From the NCBI GenBank assembly GCA_964615935.1, contig CAZTTG010000109.1, positions 1 to 19,459 of the forward strand: a stretch of DNA of 19,459 bases, read 5' to 3'. Of the stretch, positions 7,016 through 14,600 are shown in pieces (position 1 is the first letter of the stretch; each line of letters begins with the position of its first letter). The position numbers and the translations under genes are program-made. Under the pieces are notes generated by a model. The model did not search any database. It was given only the letters and a program-made list of their open reading frames with translations, and had not been told where the DNA came from. Source of the stretch: CAZTTG01 sp964615935 (GTDB lineage: Bacteria > Planctomycetota > UBA1135 > GCA-002686595).

Positions 7016-7831
7016 TCACCGGACCCGTCCCCCGGCGATGGCGGGAGCGGCGCCGTCCGTCAAGGCGTCGGCCCCGATCCCCAGGGCCGCCAGGACGATC
7101 ACCACCGCGAGGGCGAATCTCAGCCACCTGGGCGGGGTCCGGTGGCTGAGCACCCCCCCCCACTGCGCGCCCGGCAACGCCCCGGCTGCCACCAGCAGGG
7201 CGGGGACGAGCGGAATCTGGTCGGTCGCCAGCTTGCCCGCGAAGCCGGCCAGCGACGAGAAGAACACCAGCGCCAGGTTGCTGCCGATGACCACGCGGGT
7301 CGGCAGCGACAGGAGGCAGAGCATGAGCGGTATCAGGATGAACGAGCCGCCCTGCCCGACCATACCCCCCAGCAAGCCGACGACCAGCGCGATGGTCACG
7401 GCCCGGGGGACGTTGAAGGAGCAGGCGTCAGCGTCGGCCACCTCTCCGCCCTCCTGCCTGGGCAGCAGCATGAGCACGGCGGCGATCGCCGCCAGTCCGG
7501 CGAACACGACCTTCAGCGTCTCGTTGGCGACCCACCTCGAGAGCACCGATCCGGCCAGCGCGCTGATCAGGATGGTCGCTCCCATCCAGCCGACCAGCCG
7601 TCGATTCACGCAGCGGTACCTCTCGTGCCGCACGGCGCCCGACAGGCAGGCGACCAGCCCCTGGGTGATGGTGATCCCGGTCACCTGCCGCATGTCGAAC
7701 TCCCCGATCCCCAGGAGCGGCGGCAGATAGAGGAGCGCGGGGGCCATGACGATGCCGCCCCCGATGCCCAGGAACCCGGACAGGATGCTGACCGCAAAGC
7801 CCAGAAGCAGGACGAGCGCCCCAAGAGCCAT
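7016..7831 (-). CDS. TauE/SafE (TSUP) family permease, next to selD
   Basis: Integral membrane protein of 271 residues with about eight hydrophobic segments in two halves separated by a short polar linker (about 120-138). Each half starts with the family's glycine-rich motif: SGFLGIGGGIVMAPAL (about 18-33) and GLLGGMVGQGGSFILIPL. The TSUP family moves sulfite, sulfonates and other anions. Here the gene follows selD by 24 bases on the same strand, with no terminator between them, so a role in selenium or sulfur oxyanion movement is a reasonable inference but not shown. The start at ATG 7831 has only a weak upstream purine stretch, which fits coupling to the preceding gene. It ends 16 bases from the convergent SDR gene. 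Confidence 0.88.
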   Translation of the reverse strand: MALGALVLLLGFAVSILSGFLGIGGGIVMAPALLYLPPLLGIGEFDMRQVTGITITQGLVACLSGAVRHERYRCVNRRLVGWMGATILISALAGSVLSRWVANETLKVVFAGLAAIAAVLMLLPRQEGGEVADADACSFNVPRAVTIALVVGLLGGMVGQGGSFILIPLMLCLLSLPTRVVIGSNLALVFFSSLAGFAGKLATDQIPLVPALLVAAGALPGAQWGGVLSHRTPPRWLRFALAVVIVLAALGIGADALTDGAAPAIAGGRVR

Positions 7832-7855
7832 TCTCAGCCATCCGAGGATCCGCGG

Positions 7856-8911
7856 CTACGGAGCCACCACGATCCTCCGCTCCCCGGCCTCGACGAAGGC
7901 GCCCACCTCCGCGGCGGAGACACCCGCTGCGTGGAGCTTCGAGACCAGCTCCCGCGCCTCCGCGGGTGGCACCGCCATGAGCAGCCCGCCCGACGTCTGG
8001 GCGTCGCACAGGATGAGCCGGTCCTCCTCGGAGATCCGATCGTCGTAGGCGACGTCGCGGTCGAGGGACTTCCGGTTGCGGCGCGTGCCTCCGGGAACGC
8101 AGTCCTGGGTCACCAGGCTCCTGGTTCCCTCCAGGATCGGCACCGCCGACAGGTGCACACGGGCGCCGATCCCGCCCTCGGCGAGCATCTCGCGAAGGTG
8201 TCCGAGGAATCCGAAGCCGGTGATGTCGGTGCAGGCGTGGACGCCGATCCCCTCGGCCGCCTCGGCTGCGCTGCGGTTGAGGGCGGCCATGGTCTGGACG
8301 GCTCGCCGGGTCGGACCCTCGCCGGCCTTTCCGGCTCGCAGGGCGGTCGTGATGATCCCGGTGCCGAGGGGCTTGGTCAGGATCAGGCGGTCGGCGGGCT
8401 CGGCACCGACGTTCCTCCACATCCGATCCGGGTGCACGAAGCCGGTCACGCACAGACCGTACTTGGGCTCGTTGTCGTCGACGCTGTGACCGCCGACGAT
8501 GTCGATGCCGGCCTCCCGGGCCTTGTCCGCGCCGCCTCGCAGGATCTCCTCGAGCACCGACAGGGGTGCGGTCTCGCTCTTGCGGGGGAAGCCGACGATG
8601 TTCAGCGCGATGACGGGCCGGCCCCCCATGGCGTAGACGTCGCTGAGGGCGTTGGAGGCCGCGATCGCGCCAAAGGTGTAGGGGTCGTCCACGACGGGCG
8701 TGAAGAAGTCGACCGTCTGGATGATCGCCAGCTCGTCCGACACGCGGTAGACCGCGGCGTCGTCCGCCGTGCTGGTCCCGACCAGGACGTTGGGATCGGA
8801 GACCGGGGGCAGGCCGCTCAGCACCTGAGCGAGGTCCTCGGGACCTATCTTGGACGCTCAGCCGGCGCCGCGAGAGAGCTGGGTGAGGCGCACGAGTTCT
8901 TGGCTGGTCAC
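7856..8911 (-). CDS. selD: selenide, water dikinase SelD, selenoprotein with Sec18 (in-frame TGA)
   Basis: Makes selenophosphate from selenide and ATP, the selenium donor for selenocysteine and selenouridine. The full frame starts at GTG 8911, preceded by AAAGGAG with 7 bases of spacing, and encodes 351 residues, close to the 347 of E. coli SelD. A TGA at 8858-8860 falls at residue 18 in the context GAG-U-ASK, exactly where other SelDs have catalytic Cys or Sec, followed by the essential lysine (Lys21). Conserved metal and substrate residues are visible: ADDAAVY (Asp51), TVDFF (Asp68), NALSDVYAMGG (Asp91), GGHS, TDITGFG and DAQTSGGLL. Starting after the TGA (GTG at 8824) would remove the active site and glycine-rich loop. 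A hairpin just after the TGA fits a bacterial SECIS. Decoding needs SelA, SelB and tRNA-Sec elsewhere in the genome. Confidence 0.93.
8826..8860 (-). promoter_or_regulatory. SECIS-like recoding hairpin in selD
   Basis: Starting with the Sec TGA itself, the mRNA can pair TGAGCG with CGCTCA (6 bp). An 8-base bulge lies on the 5' side only, then a second perfect 6-bp stem AGGTCC/GGACCT closes a small CGA loop. The loop G lies about 19 bases after the TGA, inside the 16-37 base range described for bacterial SECIS elements, which require a G near the start of the apical loop. The fold is my reading by eye. Confidence 0.75.
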
Positions 8912-8961
8912 GGGTCGGCTCCTTTGCATGAACGGCGGTGTCGAGGGCCCACTGGCCGACC

Positions 8962-8990
8962 TTGACGAATAACCTGCGCTCGACTATAAG
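8962..8990 (+). promoter_or_regulatory. sigma70-type promoter for the LysR gene
   Basis: TTGACG (8962-8967), a 17-base spacer and TATAAG (8985-8990) form a near-consensus promoter reading toward the LysR gene, with a leader of about 43 bases. The region is clearly richer in A and T than the rest of the window. Confidence 0.65.
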
Positions 8991-9002
8991 TGAAATGAAT
9001 AG
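8984..9002. promoter_or_regulatory. candidate LysR operator CTAT-N11-ATAG
   Basis: An interrupted dyad with exactly 11 bases between CTAT and ATAG fits the T-N11-A rule for LysR-type regulators. It covers the -10 box of the lysR promoter, a placement suited to autorepression, while serving the divergent selD side for activation or repression. Confidence 0.5.
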
Positions 9003-9005
9003 TAA

Positions 9006-9020
9006 GCATGATTACCATGC
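9006..9020. promoter_or_regulatory. second dyad GCATG-N5-CATGC in the selD-lysR control region
   Basis: A perfect 5-bp inverted repeat with a 5-base spacer. It overlaps GTAA-N6-TTAC (9002-9015) and ATGCGCAT (9017-9024). Clustered symmetry just downstream of the first operator suggests a multi-site LysR binding region. Confidence 0.4.
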
Positions 9021-9039
9021 GCATAGCGTTGGGTAGCAC

Positions 9040-9939
9040 ATGAACCCCATCCACCTGCGGACCTTCCTGGCCGTCCGCAAGCACCTGAACTACACCCGCG
9101 CGGCCGAGGAGGTCTTCCTCTCGCAGCCGGCGGTCTCACGCCAGATCCGCCAGCTCGAGCGGGAGCTCGGGGTTCCCCTCTTCGAGCAGCTCGGCAAGTC
9201 CCTGCACCTGACGGACGCCGGCAGGACCCTGGCCCGGGAGGCGGAGCGGGCCCTCGGCACGCTGGAGCGCACGGCCGAGGCCGTGCGGGCCCATCGAACG
9301 GCCGAGCGCGGCAGCCTGCGGGTCGGAGCCAGCACCACGCCGGGCTTCTACCTGGTGCCGGAGCTGCTGGGCGCCTTCCACGCACGCTACCCGGAGGTGG
9401 AGCTGCACTACGCCGTGGAGAACTCCCTGCGCATCCAGCAGAGGATCGTCCGGAACGAGTGCGACCTCGGCTTCGTCGGAGCCTCCCTGAGCGACGACGA
9501 CCTTCGGCTGGAGGTGCTCGTCGAGGACGAGATCATCTGCTTCTCCGGCCCGTCGCATCCCCTGGCCCGGCGGCGGCGCATCGATCCCCGCGCGCTGGAG
9601 GGCGAGATCTGGGTCATCCGCGAGAAGGGCTCGGCGACCCGCCAGCTCTTCGAGTCCTGGCTGGCCTCGACGGGGGGGAGGATCGGCAGGACCATCGAGC
9701 TCGGCTGCCCGGAGGCGGTCAAGGCCCTGGTCTCCGCCGGAGTCGGCTTCTCCTTCATGTCCGTGCACGGGCTCACCGAGGAGATCCGGCGGAGGCGCCT
9801 GGTGAAGCTCCCCGTGACCGGCCTCGGCCTGAAGCGGCCGATCACCCTCGTCCGTCACCGGGGCAAGCGGGCCTCTCCCGTGATGGAGGCCTTCCTCGAG
9901 TGCGTGCGGGGCGCCCGGATCGGCCGAGGGCCGGGCTGA
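9040..9939 (+). CDS. LysR-family transcriptional regulator, divergent from selD
   Basis: DNA-binding regulator of 299 residues. The N-terminal winged helix-turn-helix is typical: HLRTFLAVRKHLNYTRAAE, then LSQPAVSRQIRQLERELG, then PLFEQLGKSLHLTDAG. Residues from about 88 on form the two-lobed effector domain (RVGASTTPGFYLVPELL, NECDLGFVGA, IREKGSATRQLFE, VSAGVGFSFMS) and resemble the CysB/CbbR/YeiE-like branch. It is transcribed away from selD-tauE across 128 bases holding its own promoter and symmetric sites, the standard arrangement of a LysR gene controlling its divergent neighbour. Established background: comparative genomics has linked a LysR-like subfamily to selenium genes; whether this protein belongs to it needs a tree. 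The inducer is unknown; a selenium or sulfur metabolite is my guess. Confidence 0.92.
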   Translation: MNPIHLRTFLAVRKHLNYTRAAEEVFLSQPAVSRQIRQLERELGVPLFEQLGKSLHLTDAGRTLAREAERALGTLERTAEAVRAHRTAERGSLRVGASTTPGFYLVPELLGAFHARYPEVELHYAVENSLRIQQRIVRNECDLGFVGASLSDDDLRLEVLVEDEIICFSGPSHPLARRRRIDPRALEGEIWVIREKGSATRQLFESWLASTGGRIGRTIELGCPEAVKALVSAGVGFSFMSVHGLTEEIRRRRLVKLPVTGLGLKRPITLVRHRGKRASPVMEAFLECVRGARIGRGPG

Positions 9940-9996
9940 GGACGGCGCTCGCGACGCGCGCCCGGCCCGGCCGGAGCCGGTCTCCTCGTCACGCGC

Positions 9997-11445
9997 TCAG
10001 GCGGACGACTCCGAGACCGTCTCGCGCCCGCTCCACTTCGCGCCCTTGGTGAACCAGCCCTTCATCGCCAGGGCCACCACCGGGCCGACGAAGGCCACCG
10101 CGCCCAGGATGACCCACATCATGCTGGGGCCCTCCCAGAAGGAGACCTCGCCGGACGCCAGCCGGTCTCGCAGGATGGGCTCGCCCTCGGGGTACTCCGG
10201 GACCCACTTCACGAGCATGTGTCCCGACAGCAGGCTGACCACCGTCTTGGCCAGGAAGTAGGGGACCATGGAGAGCCCCAGGTAGGTGCCCTCCTGCCCC
10301 TCGGGCGCGATGGCGGCGGTGTACTCGGTGAGCCTCGGCGACCAGATCACCTCACCGATGGTGAGGACTCCCAGGGCGGCGATCGAGGTCCAGTAGACCG
10401 GGTTGCCCGTCATCGGCAGCGCCATGACGAACAGCGAGAGCGCCGAGATCATGGAGCCGTAGACGAGCATCTTGTACACGTTGAAGCGGTGCAGGATGGG
10501 GATGAGCATCACCAGGCCGATGATGACCAGCACCGGGTTGACCGCCTCCAGGGCGCCGATGGCCGCGTCCGGGCCGATGACGCGCAGCCAGTACTTCGGC
10601 ATGAGCAGGTGCATGTAGAGGAAGACCGCCCGCACCCCCAGGAGCAGGGTGACCAGGACCACGAAGCGCCAGAAGACCCGCTCGCTCAGCACCCTCTTGG
10701 CGATGGCCCAGGGGCTCTTGCGGGGCGCGGTCTCCTCGGGCTCCTCCTCGGGCGCCTCGCCCGGGCCGTAGAGCTGCCCCTCGCGCCGCACCCACAGCAG
10801 CGTGAACAGCATGCAGATCACCGCGGCCACGCAGCCGATGGAGAACACGTGGACGTTGTCCCACCCCAGGTGGAGGCGCACCAGATCGATCATCAAGGCC
10901 CCGGCCGCCGCCCCGATGTTCATGGCCAGGTACCAGAAGTTGAAGCCGGCGCTCCGGGACTTGCCCGTGGTGAAGCGCTTGTTGGCCGCCTGGAACACCG
11001 TGATCACCATGGCCACGAAGGGCGCCATGAGGCCGAAGGAGGTGACGACGATGGCGTCCCGGCCCGGCAGATCGGGTATCAGGGCCGCCATCACGATGGC
11101 TCCTCGGGTGATGAGCAGCCCGATCATGGCCACGTAGAAGGACCTCTTGATGCCCAGCCAGTCCGTGACCATGCCCGAGAAGAACAGGCACAGGGTCGTC
11201 AAGGAGCCGTAGAGCGTGACGACGTAGCCCGCGCGCTTGTCGCTGAAGCCGAAGTCCTCCGAGAGCATCACCACCGCGATGGTCAGGACGGCGAAGAAGA
11301 TGGTGGAGTCCAGGATGTTGATGGCCTGGATGCCCCAGTACTCGGAGCGCGTCTGCTTCAGGACGCCGAAGTCCTTGAAGTACTGGACGACGAAGTTCTC
11401 CTTCGGCTCCGGATTGGAATCACCGCCCGGCTGCGCTTGGCTCAT
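9997..11445 (-). CDS. MFS transporter, POT (peptide symporter)-like
   Basis: Membrane transporter of 482 residues with about twelve hydrophobic segments. The start is ATG 11445, which follows GAGGAG with 5 bases of spacing; an in-frame start at 11607 would add a 54-residue Arg-rich, non-membrane tail and is not used. Loop 2-3 reads GMVTDWLGIKRSF, the MFS loop pattern (G-x3-D-x2-G-x-(K/R)). FNFWYLAMNIGAAAGAL in the middle resembles the POT-family motif F-x-x-x-Y-x-x-x-N-x-G. A charged, glutamate-rich cytoplasmic loop (EAPEEEPEETAPRK) separates the halves. The usual POT ExxERF motif of helix 1 is not evident (helix 1 reads QAINILDSTIFF), so peptide transport is only a possibility. It converges with the LysR gene with 57 bases between stops and lies 219 bases downstream of the helicase gene. 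Confidence 0.85.
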   Translation of the reverse strand: MSQAQPGGDSNPEPKENFVVQYFKDFGVLKQTRSEYWGIQAINILDSTIFFAVLTIAVVMLSEDFGFSDKRAGYVVTLYGSLTTLCLFFSGMVTDWLGIKRSFYVAMIGLLITRGAIVMAALIPDLPGRDAIVVTSFGLMAPFVAMVITVFQAANKRFTTGKSRSAGFNFWYLAMNIGAAAGALMIDLVRLHLGWDNVHVFSIGCVAAVICMLFTLLWVRREGQLYGPGEAPEEEPEETAPRKSPWAIAKRVLSERVFWRFVVLVTLLLGVRAVFLYMHLLMPKYWLRVIGPDAAIGALEAVNPVLVIIGLVMLIPILHRFNVYKMLVYGSMISALSLFVMALPMTGNPVYWTSIAALGVLTIGEVIWSPRLTEYTAAIAPEGQEGTYLGLSMVPYFLAKTVVSLLSGHMLVKWVPEYPEGEPILRDRLASGEVSFWEGPSMMWVILGAVAFVGPVVALAMKGWFTKGAKWSGRETVSESSA

Positions 11446-11608
11446 GCTCGCTCCTCGCCTTCTGCTTGGAAATCGACGGACCCGCTCGGCACGGGCCCGC
11501 CGGACCTTACTCGGGCCCCTCCCGAGCCGCCAGCCCGCGGCCGGCTTTGGACCGCTCCGGTGCGGACTCAGGTCTTTCGGGCGGGCGGCGCGGCCGATTC
11601 CCGCCACC

Positions 11609-11630
11609 TCTCCACCCGAGCGGGGGGAGA
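11609..11630 (-). terminator. hairpin downstream of the helicase gene
   Basis: An 8-bp stem (TCTCC and CCC arms pairing with GGG and GGAGA, with one A-G mismatch) and a 4-base loop lie about 35 bases past the helicase stop. A second hairpin, CTCGGG/CCCGAG, is at 11510-11526. Neither has a U-run. Apart from these, the 219-base gap up to the MFS start shows only the MFS ribosome binding site. Confidence 0.35.
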
Positions 11631-11664
11631 CCGGCGAGCGCGCGGGTGACCTCCGCGCCGCCGC

Positions 11665-14600
11665 CTACTGCTCGAGCACCACGGAATCATCACCGCCCCG
11701 CGCGGCGCCGCCCTCGGCCACCAGCAGGTCGATGCCGGCGAGCATGCGGTCGCGGATGGCCGAGCCCATGCGCTGGTAGCCGAAGGTCCGCGCCAGCTCG
11801 CGCGCCAGGTCCTCGACCGGCGCGCTCACGTGGCTCGCGAGCAGGTGCCGCGCGGCGTTGCAGATCTCCTCCAGCGGGAGGTCCTTGGCCGCGCGCTGGC
11901 TGGCGGGCTGCTCTCCGGGCACGCGGTGGTGGAGGAGCTCGGAGGGAAAGAGGTCGATCGGCCAGAGGAAGGGGACTCCGCCGGAGTCCACGACGCGCAC
12001 GCTCTTCTCGGAGATCAGCTCGCGGATCCTCTGCCGGGTCCTGGAGGTGATCCGCTCGAAGCCCCAGTGCGCGGCCACGCGCCGCGCGGCGAGCTGCAGG
12101 CTGATGGGACCCTCGCGGGAGACCACCTTCTCGATGACGCGGCGGATCGCCCGGTTGGCGGAGGTCTCGTGCAGCTCCTCCTGGCTCCCCAGGAGCTTCG
12201 CGACGGGCGTCGGCTCGTAGGGCCGGGGTCCGGGCCCGGGCGGCGCGCCGCGTCGGGTGCGCCGGGGCGCGGTCGGAGCCGGCGCGGCGGCGAAGGTCCC
12301 GCGGTCGGCCTCGTCGGGGATCGGCGGCGGGGCGGGCGCCTCGGGGGCCTCCTCGGAGGGCAGGGCCGGCGCCTGCTCCGGCTCCTCGGGCGGGGGAGGC
12401 TCCTCGCCGGCGCGCGCCCGCTCCAGCGCGGCGTCGAGCCGCTCCAGCTCGCGCTCGCGGTCGGTCCACCAGTCGCTCGACCAGATGCGGTGCAGGCTCC
12501 ACCCCAGGGAGCGCAGCACCTCCTCGCGCAGCTTGTCGCGGTCGCGGGCGGTCTCGGCCCGGCGGTAGTTGGCCCCGTCGCACTCCACGCCCAGGAGGTA
12601 GCGCTCGGGGGCCTCGGGATCCACCACGCCCACGTCCACCCGGTAGCCCGAGCAGCCCACCCGCAGGTGGGCCTCCCAGCCCCGAGCCACCAGGGCGTCC
12701 CGCACGTCGCTCTCGAAGGGCGCGTCGAGCTCCGCCTCCGGTCCGGCGGAGATCGAGCCGGCGATCGCGGTCGGGCCGCGCTCGGCGTACTCCAGGAAGG
12801 ACTTGAGGTCGCGCACCCCTCGAGCGCGGGTGCGGGCCAGGTCGATCTGCTCCGCCCGCAGGGTGGAGAAGACCAGCACCTCGCGGCGCGCTCGCGTGAT
12901 GGCCACGTTCAGGCGGCGCTCTCCGCCGTCGCGGTTCATGGGGCCGAAGTTCATCGAGACCCGGCCGGCGGCGTCCGGACCGTAGCCCACCGAGAACAGG
13001 ATCAGGTCGCGCTCGTCGCCCTGGACGTTCTCCAGGTTCTTCACGAACACCGCCTCGGGCACCTCCTCGCCGAAGTGCCGGTCGATCTGCGGATCCTCGC
13101 GGCGGAGCTCCTCCAGCAGGTTCTCGATGAGCGTCTGCTGGGGGAGGTTGAAGGTGACCACGCCGATGGAGTCCGACGAGCGCGCGGGATCCTCGAGGCG
13201 GCGGCGGATCTCGGCCACCACCTCCTCGGCCTCGCGCCGGTTGGTGCGCGTGCGGCCCTTGTCGTACACCCCCTCGGGGACGTGGCGCCAGGCCACGCCC
13301 ATGCCCTCGCGCAGCGGCGAGGGGAAGGTCAGGAGGCGCCCGTCGTAGTAGTGGCGGTTGCTGAAGGTGATCAGGCTCTCGTGGCGGCTGCGGTAGTGCC
13401 AGGAGAGCGGCAGGGAGCGCAGGCCCGAGGCCAGGCAGTCGTCCAGGATGCTCTCGAGGTCGTCCACCACGCCCAGCTCGGGGTCCTCGTCCTCCTCCTC
13501 TTCGGCGTCGGCGCGCTGGAAGAAGCTGGTGGGCGGGAGCTGCTTGGGATCTCCCACGACCACCGCCTGACTGCCGCGGGCGATGGCGCCGATGGCGTCC
13601 CAGGGGGGGATCTGGGAGGCCTCGTCGAAGACCACCAGGTCGAAGGGCGGGAAGTCGGGGTCCAGGTACTGGGCCACCGACATGGGGCTCATCATGAGGC
13701 AGGGCTTCAGGCGCGGGAGCAGGTTGGGGACCTTGCGGAAGAGCTTGCGCACCGCCATGTGCCGGCGCTGCTTGGCCAGCTCGCGGCGCAGGATGCCCAG
13801 CTCCGAGGTGGGCAGCCGGGTGGAGGTGGCCCGGGGCACGCGGGCGGCCAGGCGCGAGACCACCAGCGCCCGGGTGAGCCGGGCGTGGGCCTCGTCGGCC
13901 CCGCGGAACTGCTGGATGCGCCAGCCGTGCTCGGCGCTGGAGAAGTCCCGCAGCCGCGGCTCGGACTCGACCACCCGGTCGGTCCACCACTGGTAGAACG
14001 AGCGCTCGAAGGCCGCGGCGAGATCCCGGCCCGCGAGCTCGCCCCGCTCCAGGCCGACGATCAGCGGACCCAGACCGGCGGCGGCCGCCTTGCCGCGCAC
14101 GCGGCGCCAGGCGCACCACTGCCGCAGGCGGGCGGCCTGCTCCCGGAAGCGGCGCGCCATCCGCGCGGCGCGCTCCAGGTGGTCGGCGGCCGACTCCTCT
14201 CCCCAGGCGAGCTCGAGATCGAGCTCGGCCAGCTCCGCGAGGGCCGCGTTGGCCGCCTCCTGCTCCTCCGCGGCGTCCAGCAGGCCGACCAGCCCGCGCC
14301 ACACCTCGCCGTCCGGTCGCAGGAGCTCGCGGCCCTCGGTGACCAGGCGCGCCCAGGTCTCGCGCAGCCGCTCCCCGCGGGCCAGGTCCATGCCGGCCGC
14401 GCGCCGCGCGATCGAGCGCAGGGTGCGCGCCCACTCGCGCAGGCGATCGACCTCATCCCAGTCGGCCTCGCCGTCCGCCCAGCTCCGGCCCAGGAGGGCG
14501 CGCGCCAGCTCGTCGGCGGCCGCCAGGGCGCGCTCCTCCCCGCGCAGCGCGATGGCCCGCTCCAGGTCCCGGGCGAGGCTGTCCAGGGAGGGCGCGCGGC

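Noticed and set aside
7856..8824. SelD starting at GTG 8824
   Set aside because: This start omits the catalytic Cys/Sec and the glycine-rich segment. The upstream frame continues through TGA with a perfect family match and a strong ribosome binding site at 8911.
9967..9980. Hairpin CCGGC-N4-GCCGG between the convergent LysR and MFS genes
   Set aside because: A 5-bp GC stem without a T-run is common by chance at this base composition.
11446..11607. Upstream in-frame start of the MFS transporter
   Set aside because: The added 54 residues are basic and non-membrane, and ATG 11445 has a clear GAGGAG site.
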